Position numbers and translations under genes: made by a program. Shown here piece by piece: positions 7,841 to 15,591 of a stretch of DNA of 64,000 nucleotides. This stretch comes from Streptomyces roseirectus (GTDB taxonomy: Bacteria; Actinomycetota; Actinomycetes; Streptomycetales; Streptomycetaceae), in NCBI RefSeq assembly GCF_014489635.1, contig NZ_CP060828.1, forward strand, positions 9,474,001-9,538,000, read 5' to 3'. The notes below the pieces were generated by a model. That model saw only the letters and a program-made list of their open reading frames with translations. It had not been told where the DNA came from and searched no databases. Position 1 is the stretch's first letter. Each line of letters opens with the position of its first letter.

Positions 7841-8965
7841 TCAGAGGTTCAGCAGGCGGGTCGCGTTGCGGTGGGCGATGGCGTGGAGGTCGGCAGGGGG
7901 GAACGGGGCCGAGTGGAGGAAGTCGACTGCCTCGGCTGTCGATTCGAAGGGGTAGTCGATGGAGAACAGGAGGCGGTCGGCGCCGATGGAGTGGACGGCT
8001 CCGAGGAGGGCGGCGTGGGAGAAGACGCCGCTGGTGGTCGCGTAGAAGTTGTGCCGTAGGTAGTGGGAGGGCAGTTGTCGTGGACTGCGACCGGGGGCGC
8101 CCTTGCGGTAGATGCTGTCGAGGCGGGCCAGTTGGAAAGGGAGCAGTTCTCCCATGTGGCCCAGTGTCACCGAGGCGTTGGGGAACTCGTCGAACACTCC
8201 GCCGTAGATCAGGCGAAGCGCGTGCGCGCCGGTCTGTGCGGTCCACCCCCAGGACGGCCCGCTCAGCTCGGGGTGTCCCTGGAACACCTGCCACTGGTCG
8301 GGGGCGAGGGGAGTGGGGTGGAGGTAGAGCGTCACGCCGAGCCGTTCGAGTTCGGCCCACACCGGCCGGAACTGCGGCTCGTCGAGGTAGTGGCCCTGGA
8401 CGTGGTCGTTGTGCAGCACCCCCTTGAGGCCCAGTCGCTCCACCGCCCGGCGCAGTTCGACCACGGCGGCCCGCGGGTCCTGGAACGGGAGGGCGGCGAA
8501 GCCGGCGAACCGTGTCGGGTGGGCGGCGACGACGCCGGCGAGATGGTCGTTGACCCGGCGGGCCATGGCCACGGCCTCGGCGGGGTCCGCGATGGCTTCC
8601 ACGCCGGGCGGGGTGAGCGACAGGACCTGGACGTCGACGCCGTGCTCGTCCATGTCCGCCAGCCGTAACTCCGTGAAGTCGGCGAGCCGGCGCCCCCACT
8701 CCTCTTCGAGACCGGGCGGCACACGGACCGGGCCCGGCCACGGGATCAGCTCCGGAACGGAGTACGCCTCCTCGATCGCGATCACCTTCATGCCGCGCCC
8801 CGGGCGGCCGACGGCGGTCCCGGTCGACGTGGCGGCGGCCGTCGCGCCGGGGGACTGGGCCACGAGGGCTGCCGTGCCCACGGTCCCACCGGCCGCGGCG
8901 AGCAGCAGACGCCGCCGCGAGGTGTCCGCGCCGGGGGAGGGAACAGACGGTCCCACCGTCATCAC
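7841..8965 (-). CDS. Tat-exported amidohydrolase-2 family protein (decarboxylase-like)
   Basis: A 374-residue metal-dependent TIM-barrel enzyme of the amidohydrolase-2 group, close in pattern to gamma-resorcylate / 2,3-dihydroxybenzoate decarboxylases. The N-terminus has a twin-arginine motif (TSRRRLLLAAAGG) and a signal-like Ala-rich stretch, so it is predicted to be exported folded. Metal-ligand candidates are the IEEAY motif, His in YLHPTPL, His in GHMGELL and Asp in FSIDYPFES. The usual first E-x-H motif reads E-E-A-Y, so one ligand His may be absent. The GTG/ATG pair at 8965/8962 follows AAAGGCAGG. It probably acts on an aromatic acid or related compound outside the membrane, but the substrate is unknown. 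Confidence 0.8.
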   Translation of the reverse strand: MMTVGPSVPSPGADTSRRRLLLAAAGGTVGTAALVAQSPGATAAATSTGTAVGRPGRGMKVIAIEEAYSVPELIPWPGPVRVPPGLEEEWGRRLADFTELRLADMDEHGVDVQVLSLTPPGVEAIADPAEAVAMARRVNDHLAGVVAAHPTRFAGFAALPFQDPRAAVVELRRAVERLGLKGVLHNDHVQGHYLDEPQFRPVWAELERLGVTLYLHPTPLAPDQWQVFQGHPELSGPSWGWTAQTGAHALRLIYGGVFDEFPNASVTLGHMGELLPFQLARLDSIYRKGAPGRSPRQLPSHYLRHNFYATTSGVFSHAALLGAVHSIGADRLLFSIDYPFESTAEAVDFLHSAPFPPADLHAIAHRNATRLLNL

Positions 8966-9317
8966 CCTGCCTTTCTGTTGATGATCGATCGGGGAGGACG
9001 TCTCATGCGGTGATGCGGTGAGCGGGCGGTGTGCGCAGCGGTCGTGTACGTGCCGTCCAGCGGGTGCGCCCGGCGGCTCTTCCGGTTCTCAACGCTGTGC
9101 GACGAGCCAAGCGGGACGCTGACTCCGCGACCGGCGTGGCGATGGGGACGGTGACCAGGCTCCGGGATTCCCATGACACCAGAGGTTCCTGGGCCGCCCG
9201 ATGCTCAGCAGCGTAGGAGGGCTGTTCAGGACGGTCAAGGCCAGCTCGAAGCGCCGCCGAAGGCGCCCTCAGGGCAGTTGAGGCGGCTGTGGTTCGCCCT
9301 GTGCGACGATCGTCTTC
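8966..9317. other. Gap upstream of the amidohydrolase, no gene recognised
   Basis: The part next to 8965 must hold the amidohydrolase promoter. The rest shows no frame with a plausible start or family match. It ends at the damaged immunity-type gene. Confidence 0.4.
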
Positions 9318-9762
9318 GTGACGGGCGTGAGCGGTGACTTCGAACTGTCCATGGACGACCTGCGAGTTCGTCAACGGCGCGCCCAGGACCAAGCTTCAGC
9401 GCGTCACGTCGATGGACGCCCACCGGGCGGCGAAGGAGGCGGCCACGGAAACCGCACGTCTCGCCGCGCAAGCCGCCGGCGATGCCGCGTCTGCCGCCTA
9501 CCTGCACCCGATCGCGAAAGCCCACCAGGTGGGCCACATCCTGCGCGCCGCCGCGAATGCGGCACGCATAGCCGAGATCGACGCGGGCGAGGATCCCGAG
9601 GCTGGGAACCAGGCGATCGAAAGGGCGCGAGCCACACCGGCTCTGATCGATGTTCTCCGGCGCTACCCTCCCGCCCCCGGCGGGAGGAGCAGGGCTGCGC
9701 AGCTGATGGCCGCTCTGGACACCTCCCTCCGTGCAAAGCTGTCGGTTGCTTCAAGCAACGTG
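9318..9762 (+). pseudogene. Putative immunity protein gene with an internal out-of-frame deletion
   Basis: Two in-order pieces of one Streptomyces family (putative immunity / Imm5-like, Ala-rich helical) sit in different frames. The start TGVSGDFELSMDDLR is at 9318-9368. The body CEFVNGAPRTKLQRVTS, then AAKEAATETARLAAQAAGDA and AGNQAIERARATPALIDVLR, is at 9367-9750. Family members as remembered have roughly 35-40 residues between these blocks, so a deletion with frameshift near 9366 destroyed the gene. The surviving frame runs on into the next gene without its own stop. The family assignment is from memory. Confidence 0.6.
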
Positions 9763-9769
9763 CTAGATT
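9745..9769 (+). promoter_or_regulatory. Operator and leaderless promoter of the HxlR gene
   Basis: A perfect palindrome GTTGC-TTCAA-GCAAC spans 9745-9759. The -10 box TAGATT is at 9764-9769, and exactly six bases later the ATG of the HxlR gene starts at 9776, the layout of an actinobacterial leaderless transcript. There is no Shine-Dalgarno sequence. The palindrome overlaps the polymerase site, which fits autorepression. The same motif recurs twice before the next operon. Confidence 0.75.
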
Positions 9770-9775
9770 CGCGGC

Positions 9776-10240
9776 ATGTTGGGCCGAACGTACGACAGTC
9801 AACTGTGCTCCATCGCCCGGACACTGGAGATCGTGGGTGAGCGCTGGACCCTGCTGATCATCAGGGACGCGCTGCTCGGCCTGCGGCGGTTCGAGGAGTT
9901 TCAGGACAGTCTCGGCGTCGCCCGCAATGTGCTGACCAACCGCCTGGCCAAGCTGGTGGAGGACGGGCTGCTGGAGCGGGTCTGTTACCAGGAGCGGCCC
10001 GCGCGCTACGAGTACCGGCCGACGGGCAAGGCCAAGGACCTGCTCACGGCGTTGCTGTCCCTGATGCACTGGGGTGACGAGCACGCCGCGGGCCCGGCCG
10101 GCCCGCCGAGGATCACGGACCACGTGGGATGCGGGGGCAACGTCCGGGAACAGCTCGTGTGCACCCAGTGCGGACAAGTGGTGGGCCCGGACGCCGTCCG
10201 CCTGCTCCCCGGCCCGGCGCTCACCGACTCGCAGGGCTGA
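9776..10240 (+). CDS. HxlR-family transcriptional regulator with C-terminal Cys motifs
   Basis: A 154-residue winged-helix regulator of the HxlR group (core: CSIARTLEIVGERWTLLIIR, FQDSLGVARNVLTNRL, LVEDGLLERVCYQ). Beyond the usual length it carries a short Cys-rich tail (HVGCGGN and LVCTQCGQ) that could bind zinc or sense redox/electrophile stress. It sits just upstream of the iron-sulfur oxidoreductase operon in the same direction. Identical palindromes occur before its own gene and before that operon. It is therefore most likely the local repressor of both, with an electrophilic or aromatic compound as a possible signal. The ATG is leaderless. Confidence 0.9.
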   Translation: MLGRTYDSQLCSIARTLEIVGERWTLLIIRDALLGLRRFEEFQDSLGVARNVLTNRLAKLVEDGLLERVCYQERPARYEYRPTGKAKDLLTALLSLMHWGDEHAAGPAGPPRITDHVGCGGNVREQLVCTQCGQVVGPDAVRLLPGPALTDSQG

Positions 10241-10354
10241 CCCCCATGGCGCGTGGACGACCCGCGCCGTCCGCCTGCTGAACCCCCCTCTCGCACCGGC
10301 CAGTTGCGCCCGCACTCGGCACGCCACCGGCCTGGACCCGCACACCTGAGCAGA

Positions 10355-10407
10355 GAGTTGCTTCACGCAACTCACCTCGCTAGGGTTCGAGTTGCTTCAT
10401 GAAACTC
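10355..10407 (+). promoter_or_regulatory. Promoter with two HxlR-type operators for the oxidoreductase operon
   Basis: Two palindromes share the motif seen before the HxlR gene: GAGTTGC-TTCAC-GCAACTC at 10355-10373 (perfect) and GAGTTGC-TTCAT-GAAACTC at 10389-10407 (one mismatch per arm pair). Between them is a promoter-like pair, TTGCTT (10359-10364) and TAGGGT (10381-10386), spaced 16 bases. One operator covers the -35 box and the other covers the expected start point. The arrangement strongly suggests repression by the upstream HxlR protein. Confidence 0.75.
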
Positions 10408-10440
10408 ATGAGCATCCCGCCCCCCATGAGGTGACGCTCG

Positions 10441-11781
10441 ATGGCCAGGAACAAACTCGAAGACCATCCCACCGTCGTCCAGGCCCGCCGCGCCCCCACC
10501 GCGGCCCGCCCCGCCGGACCGCTGGACGCGGAGTGGCTGCGCCAGGTGTGCCTGGACGCGGGCGCGGATGACGTCGGGTTCGTCGAGATCGACCGGCCGG
10601 ACATCGCCGACCAGCGAGAGGATCTGGACGCCGCGCTGCCGGGGGTCCGGACGCTGATCAGCATCGTGACCCGGATGAACCGGCAGAACATCCGCACGCC
10701 GGCGCGCTCGGTCGCGAACCTGGAGTTCCACCACACCGGCGACCACACCAACGAGGTCGGCCGGCACGTGGTGGGCGCGCTGGAAGCCGTCGGCGTGCGC
10801 GCCATCAACCCCGCGATGGGGTTCCCGATGGAGATGGACAAGTTCCCGAGGAAAGCGTGGGTCGTCTCGCACAAACCGGTCGCCGTGGCGGCGGGGCTCG
10901 GGAAGATGGGGATCCACCGCAACGTCATCCACCCGAAGTTCGGGAACTTCGTGCTGCTGGGCACGATCCTCGTCGACGCCGAGGTCAGTGAATACACGCG
11001 GCCCATCGAGTACAACCCGTGCCTGGAATGCAAGTTGTGCGTGACGGCCTGCCCCACCGGGGCGATCGCCTCCGACGGGCACTTCAACTTCTCCGCCTGC
11101 TACACGCACAACTACCGCGAGTTCATGGGGGGTTTCGGCGACTGGGCCGAACAGGTCGCCGAGAGCCGCGACGCCCACGACTACCGCGCGCGCGTCAGCG
11201 ACAGCGAAAGCGCCTCGATGTGGCAGAGCCTGTCCTTCGGCGCCAACTACAAAGCGGCCTACTGCATGTCGGTCTGCCCGGCCGGCGAGGACGTCATCGG
11301 ACCCTGGCTGGACGACCGCAAGGCGCATCTGACCCAGGTCGTGCGCCCGCTCATGGACAAGGAGGAGACCGTCTACGTCGTCGAGGGTTCCGACGCCGAG
11401 CGGCACGTCGCCGACCGGTTCCCCAACAAGCGCACGAAGCACGTGACGATGAGCCTGCGGGCGAACAGCGTCGACGGCCTGGTGGAGGGCCTGCCGCTGA
11501 TCTTCCAGCGCGAACAGGCCAAGGACATGTCCGCCACCTACCACTTCACCTTCACCGGCGACGAGTCCCGGCAGATCACCGTGACCATCCGCGACCGCGC
11601 ACTCGACGTCGCCGACGGACACCACGGCGAGCCCGACCTCAGGGTCACCGCCGACACCCGCACCTGGCTGCGCTTCCTCGCCAAGCCCTCGCTGCTGGCG
11701 TGGGCGCTGGTGCGCCGTCAGATCAGACTCCAGGGCTCCCCCCGACTGCTGCGCGACTTCGGCCGCTGCTTCCCCTCCTGA
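10441..11781 (+). CDS. QueG/reductive dehalogenase-like 4Fe-4S protein fused to an SCP2 domain
   Basis: A 446-residue cytoplasmic protein. Residues about 25-190 resemble the corrinoid-binding core of the QueG/RdhA superfamily (GADDVGFVEI, VAAGLGKMGIHRNVIHPKFG, FVLLGTILVD). A ferredoxin-type module follows with CLECKLCVTACPTG (Cys194, 197, 200, 204), Cys220 and YCMSVCPAG (Cys275, Cys279), enough for two 4Fe-4S clusters. Residues about 361-446 look like an SCP2 sterol-carrier domain, suggesting a hydrophobic substrate. No Tat signal is present, unlike respiratory dehalogenases. It is first in an operon with a PDR-type reductase and a DUF1330-like protein, and is preceded by two HxlR operators. 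The likely role is a reductive B12- or Fe-S-dependent step on a lipophilic compound; the actual reaction is unknown. Confidence 0.8.
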   Translation: MARNKLEDHPTVVQARRAPTAARPAGPLDAEWLRQVCLDAGADDVGFVEIDRPDIADQREDLDAALPGVRTLISIVTRMNRQNIRTPARSVANLEFHHTGDHTNEVGRHVVGALEAVGVRAINPAMGFPMEMDKFPRKAWVVSHKPVAVAAGLGKMGIHRNVIHPKFGNFVLLGTILVDAEVSEYTRPIEYNPCLECKLCVTACPTGAIASDGHFNFSACYTHNYREFMGGFGDWAEQVAESRDAHDYRARVSDSESASMWQSLSFGANYKAAYCMSVCPAGEDVIGPWLDDRKAHLTQVVRPLMDKEETVYVVEGSDAERHVADRFPNKRTKHVTMSLRANSVDGLVEGLPLIFQREQAKDMSATYHFTFTGDESRQITVTIRDRALDVADGHHGEPDLRVTADTRTWLRFLAKPSLLAWALVRRQIRLQGSPRLLRDFGRCFPS

Positions 11782-11836
11782 CCGGCGGAGAAGAACGCGC
11801 CCCTCGATCATCACTGTGAGAAACGAAAGGCCGGTC

Positions 11837-12799
11837 ATGAGCACTCTCGGCACGGAAGCCGAACTCGACCTCGTGGTGGAACGCAAGGAAACGGTGGCCG
11901 AAGGCGTCGTGCTGCTGACGCTGCGCCACCCGGCAGGCCATACGCTGCCGGAATGGCAGCCGGGCGCCCATATCGATCTCGTCCTGCGCACTGATCTGGT
12001 CCGGCAGTATTCCCTGTGCGGGGACCCGGGGGACCGGACCCGCCTTCAGGTCGCGGTGCTGCGTGAACCGGAAAGCCGTGGCGGGTCGAGCCATGTGCAC
12101 GATGTCCTCGCGGACGGCGAAACGGTACGCGTGCGCGGCCCGCGCAATCACTTCCCGCTCGTGAAGGCCAAGAAATACCTGTTCATCGCGGGTGGAATCG
12201 GAATCACCCCCCTTCTGCCCATGATGGCCGCCGTCAACGCGACCCGCGCCGACTGGAGCCTCCTCTACGGAGGCCGCACCCGGGCCTCGATGGCATTCGG
12301 CGACACCTTGAAACGGGCCTATGGGGACCGGGTGAGCCTGCGACCGCAGGACGAATACGGGCTCCTCGACCTGCCGGCGCTGCTCGGCAGACCGCAACGG
12401 AAGACGGCCGTCTACAGTTGCGGCCCCGAACCGCTGCTCGCGGCGGTCGAGGCCGGCTGCGAGACATGGCCGACCGGGTCCCTGCACCTGGAGCGGTTCG
12501 CCCCGAAGCAGGACGCCGCCGCCGGACCGCTCACGACCTTCGAGGTCGAACTGGCCCGCTCCGGCACCCGGCTGACGGTCCCCGAGGACATGTCCATCCT
12601 CGAAGCCGTCGAAAACGCGGGCGTGTCGGTGATGACCTCGTGCGAAGAAGGAATCTGTGGAACCTGCGAGACGAAGGTGCTCTCCGGGGAGATCGACCAC
12701 CGCGACTCGGTACTGGACGACGCGGAACGCGCCGCGGGGGACACCATGATGATCTGCGTTTCCCGGGCCAGGGGAAACCGCCTGGTCCTCGACCTCTGA
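11837..12799 (+). CDS. Phthalate-dioxygenase-reductase-type oxidoreductase (FMN, NAD, 2Fe-2S)
   Basis: A 320-residue electron-transfer protein. The domain order is flavin (RQYSLCG at 56-62), NAD(P)H (GGIGITPLLPM at about 119) and a C-terminal plant-type ferredoxin domain with Cys269, Cys274, Cys277 and Cys307. This is the PDR/VanB order, which passes electrons from NADH to a partner oxygenase or reductase. No oxygenase is nearby; the adjacent Fe-S/SCP2 protein is the obvious partner. The ATG at 11837 follows GAAAGG and is preferred to the GTG at 11816. The 55-base gap to the previous gene supports co-transcription. Confidence 0.9.
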   Translation: MSTLGTEAELDLVVERKETVAEGVVLLTLRHPAGHTLPEWQPGAHIDLVLRTDLVRQYSLCGDPGDRTRLQVAVLREPESRGGSSHVHDVLADGETVRVRGPRNHFPLVKAKKYLFIAGGIGITPLLPMMAAVNATRADWSLLYGGRTRASMAFGDTLKRAYGDRVSLRPQDEYGLLDLPALLGRPQRKTAVYSCGPEPLLAAVEAGCETWPTGSLHLERFAPKQDAAAGPLTTFEVELARSGTRLTVPEDMSILEAVENAGVSVMTSCEEGICGTCETKVLSGEIDHRDSVLDDAERAAGDTMMICVSRARGNRLVLDL

Positions 12800-12826
12800 T
12801 CGAATTACCGGAAAGGGATACCGGAA

Positions 12827-13207
12827 ATGACGGAACAAACGCAGCAGCAGAAGCAGAGCAAGTTCTACGCCCTGAACATGTTCGACGTGTCCGACCTGGA
12901 GAAATACCTCGCCTATTTCACCCGGCTCCCCGAGTTCGCTCCGAAATACGGCGGCCGTATCGTGGGATTCGGCCGCTTCCGGGACAACGTGGCCGGTGAC
13001 CTCGCCCCCCGGCAGGTCCTGTTCCTCGTCGAATGGGAGTCCGAAGAGGCATTCGACACCTTCCGTAACGACCCGGAACTCGCCGACTTCCACCCCCTGC
13101 GGGAGAACGGAACGGCCTCCTACATCTGGCAGACATTCGACGGCATCGACATGAGCGACCCCACCACCGTCGCCCTCGACGACGTACTGGCGGTACTCAA
13201 ACCCTGA
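12827..13207 (+). CDS. DUF1330/ABM-like small protein
   Basis: A 126-residue protein with a ferredoxin-like fold pattern: FYALNMFDVSDLEKYLAYF, YGGRIVGFGRF, VLFLVEWESEEAFDTFRND and FHPLRENGTA, as in DUF1330 / dimeric alpha-beta barrel proteins. Such proteins may bind or protect reactive small molecules, or act as accessory enzymes. It follows the reductase by 27 bases with its own GGAAAGGGA site, so it is the third gene of the HxlR-controlled operon. Its stop lies 4 bases from the convergent fabV stop. Confidence 0.75.
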   Translation: MTEQTQQQKQSKFYALNMFDVSDLEKYLAYFTRLPEFAPKYGGRIVGFGRFRDNVAGDLAPRQVLFLVEWESEEAFDTFRNDPELADFHPLRENGTASYIWQTFDGIDMSDPTTVALDDVLAVLKP

Positions 13208-13211
13208 CCCC

Positions 13212-14420
13212 TCACCCGGCCGCCGGCCACGGGACGTCCGTCTCCACCGCCTGGCCGTAGTCGACGCCGGGGACGGCGAACCCGTACAGGCGCTGGACCT
13301 CCGCGCGGAACCAGTCCAGGTCGGCGAGGTCGGCGATCGTGTCGGTCGTCGCGGCCTCCCAGCGCTCGGCGACCGCTGACTGGACCTCGTCGGCGAGTTC
13401 CCAGTCGTCCAGGCGGATACGGTTCTCGGGGTCCAGCCCCATCCGGGCGCTGCCCCTCAACCGGTCCCACAGGGTGACGAGTTGGCCGAGCGGCGACACC
13501 ATGGCCTCGCCGAGGACGCCGCGCAGCAGGCCGGTGTAGAGGGCGATGCCGGGGATCGCGGTCGACGACTGCGTGACGGCGGCCCCGTTGACCGACGTGA
13601 CGGCGCCACCGTCGAGCAAGTCGCCGAGCCGGACGTCGAGTTCGCGGGCCGTGGCCTCCAGGTGGGCCTTGGCGGCGCCGATCGTGCCCTGGCGGTAGAT
13701 CCCCGCCGTCAGGGGCGAACCGAGGTACGACAGGGCCACCGTCGAGAACCCCGGCGACAGGAGGTTCTTGCCGGCCAGGTGGTCGATCCAGCGCGACCAG
13801 TCCGCGCCGCCCATCACCGCGACCGTCTGCTCGACGTCGTCACCCTCCGCCGGGGCCGTCTCGACCTCACGGACCTCCGGGGCGCCGTCCTCGTCGAAGA
13901 CCAGCGTCTTCGTGCGGTGCGGCGCGCCGATCGGCTTGAGGACGGACGCGTACGTCGTCCCCGACACGGGGTCGGTGCGCCGAGGCGCGGCCACCGAGTA
14001 GAGCAGGTACTGCACCTCGCCGCCGAAACGCCGCTCGATCAGGTCCGCGACCTGCTCCTTCACGTCGTCCGAGAACGCGTCGCCGTTGAGGAAGACCATG
14101 TCGCGGCCGATCGAGCGGGCGAGCCGGGCCGTGGCCGCCGTGCGGTACCAGCCCGCCGTCGCCGTCCGGCGTTCCGTCGGCGGCTTCTCGAACGAGACGG
14201 CGATGCCCCTGATGCGGGCCCGCTTGAGGGCCGCGACCGTGGCCGCGAGGCCGTAGCCGGAGGAGGAGCCGATGATCAGCGCGACGGGGCTGTCGTCGAG
14301 CCACGGATCGGGATCGGGGCACGCGTCCCACATGTCCCGCACCTGGCGCGCGCAGCCCGCCGGGTGCGAGTCGAGGAAGAGGAAGCCCCTGCTGCGCGGG
14401 GTGAGGATGCGGCTCGGCAT
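13212..14420 (-). CDS. fabV: Enoyl-ACP/enoyl-CoA reductase, FabV type
   Basis: A 402-residue reductase that uses NADH to reduce trans-2-enoyl thioesters. It has the FabV signature: a Rossmann glycine pattern (LIIGSSSGYG) near residue 50 and the Y-x8-K active site (YRQGTIGAAK, Tyr242 and Lys251), as in the triclosan-tolerant FabV/TER family. The length matches the family (about 400), longer than FabI. The ATG at 14420 follows AAGGAG. Streptomycetes normally use FabI for fatty acid synthesis, so this may be a second, specialised or resistance enzyme. It is convergent with the oxidoreductase operon. Confidence 0.9.
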   Translation of the reverse strand: MPSRILTPRSRGFLFLDSHPAGCARQVRDMWDACPDPDPWLDDSPVALIIGSSSGYGLAATVAALKRARIRGIAVSFEKPPTERRTATAGWYRTAATARLARSIGRDMVFLNGDAFSDDVKEQVADLIERRFGGEVQYLLYSVAAPRRTDPVSGTTYASVLKPIGAPHRTKTLVFDEDGAPEVREVETAPAEGDDVEQTVAVMGGADWSRWIDHLAGKNLLSPGFSTVALSYLGSPLTAGIYRQGTIGAAKAHLEATARELDVRLGDLLDGGAVTSVNGAAVTQSSTAIPGIALYTGLLRGVLGEAMVSPLGQLVTLWDRLRGSARMGLDPENRIRLDDWELADEVQSAVAERWEAATTDTIADLADLDWFRAEVQRLYGFAVPGVDYGQAVETDVPWPAAG

Positions 14421-14536
14421 GATGACGCTCCTTCGGACGGCCGGTGCTGCGGACCCCCAGTCTGTCGGGCGGCCGGGGCGGGACGGGGGCGGCGCCCGCC
14501 ACAAGGATCGGGAACGGATCTTGGAGCGTTCCGACG

Positions 14537-14920
14537 TCAGCCGGACGCACCGGCCCGGTCCGACGCGCTGCGCAGCACGCAGAACTCGTTGCCCTCGATG
14601 TCGGCCAGCACCGCCCACCCGGTCCCGTCCGGATTCCGGTGATCCCCCACGAACACGGCGCCGAGCGCCAGCAGCCGCTCGACCTCCGCGTCCCGCGAGG
14701 TCTGCGGACGCAGGCACAGGTGCAGCCGGTTCTTCACGACCTTGCTCTCGGGGACCTGGTTGAAATACAGCACCGGCCCCTCCGCCAGCAGCACCTCGAC
14801 CTCCCGGTCACCCGGCCGCGCCTCCGCACCCAACGGCCGCCCGGTCACCGCACTCCAGAACCGCGCCAGTTCGTAGGGGTTCGCGCAGTCGACGGCGATG
14901 TTCTGGAGGACGGAGACCAT
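14537..14920 (-). CDS. VOC (glyoxalase-fold) family protein
   Basis: A 127-residue protein with two beta-alpha-beta-beta-beta modules typical of the vicinal oxygen chelate superfamily: LQNIAVDCANPYELARFW and HLCLRPQTSRDAEVERL, ending in WAVLADIEGNEFCVL. VOC proteins include metal-dependent lyases, dioxygenases and antibiotic-binding proteins; the short actinobacterial members like this one are mostly uncharacterised. It lies upstream of fabV on the same strand with a 116-base gap, so a separate promoter is likely. The start follows GAAGGGTC. Confidence 0.82.
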   Translation of the reverse strand: MVSVLQNIAVDCANPYELARFWSAVTGRPLGAEARPGDREVEVLLAEGPVLYFNQVPESKVVKNRLHLCLRPQTSRDAEVERLLALGAVFVGDHRNPDGTGWAVLADIEGNEFCVLRSASDRAGASG

Positions 14921-14977
14921 GGACGTGACCCTTCGTGAAAGGTGATGTGGCAGTCACGCGGTGACAGCGGGCGCACC

Positions 14978-15520
14978 CTAATTCTCCGTGCCCCGCTCCC
15001 ACTCACCGGCCAGCAGACCGAGAATGACCTCGTCCAGGAACTCGCCCATCACCCACGCCGAGGAACGCAGGACGCCCTCGCGGACGAAGCCGTTGCGCTC
15101 GGCGGCGCGGAGCATCGGGTGGTTGTCGGCGAGGGTGTCGATCTGCAGGCGCTGGAACCCGCGGACGGTGAAGCCGTAGTGGCACAGGACGGCGACGACG
15201 TCCGTGCTGTAGCCCTTGCCCCGGGCAGAGGGCCGCAGGCCCAGGCCGAGGTGGGCGGAGCGGTGGTGGGTGTCGATGCCCCAGAGGTTCGCCAGGCCGA
15301 TCAGGCCGCCGGTCGCCAGGTCCACGACGGAGAAGGGGACATGGCTGGGGTCGGTGTCGTCCAGCGCCAGACGGGGGTCCTTCGCGTCGGGGGAGACCGG
15401 ACGCCACGGGGCGGCCTGAGCACGGGAGGTGCCGGCGACGTCCTCATACAACTCGGTCCTGAAGACCGGGACGTCGTCCGCACGCCGGGCCCTGAGCGCG
15501 ACTTTGGTGCCTTTGAGCAT
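14978..15520 (-). CDS. GNAT N-acetyltransferase, RimJ/RimL type
   Basis: A 180-residue acetyltransferase of the GNAT fold. The acetyl-CoA-binding signature is visible as GLGLRPSARGKGYSTD (R-x-x-G-x-G/A type), followed by the family block FQRLQIDTLADNHPMLRAAERNGFVREGV. Enzymes of this type acetylate protein N-termini, aminoglycosides or other amines; the substrate cannot be read from sequence. It is divergent from the flavoprotein gene at 15592 and shares a 71-base intergenic region with it. Confidence 0.86.
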   Translation of the reverse strand: MLKGTKVALRARRADDVPVFRTELYEDVAGTSRAQAAPWRPVSPDAKDPRLALDDTDPSHVPFSVVDLATGGLIGLANLWGIDTHHRSAHLGLGLRPSARGKGYSTDVVAVLCHYGFTVRGFQRLQIDTLADNHPMLRAAERNGFVREGVLRSSAWVMGEFLDEVILGLLAGEWERGTEN

Positions 15521-15591
15521 GTGAGCTTCTTATCGGGCGGGATCGTCCACGGGCAAACCGATTACCGGCCCGCGCCGCTTAGGGTCGAGAC

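Noticed and set aside
10441..11781. Annotating the Fe-S/SCP2 protein as QueG (epoxyqueuosine reductase) proper
   Set aside because: It has an extra SCP2 domain, a partner reductase and its own regulator, and lies far from any queuosine genes, so only superfamily-level similarity is claimed.
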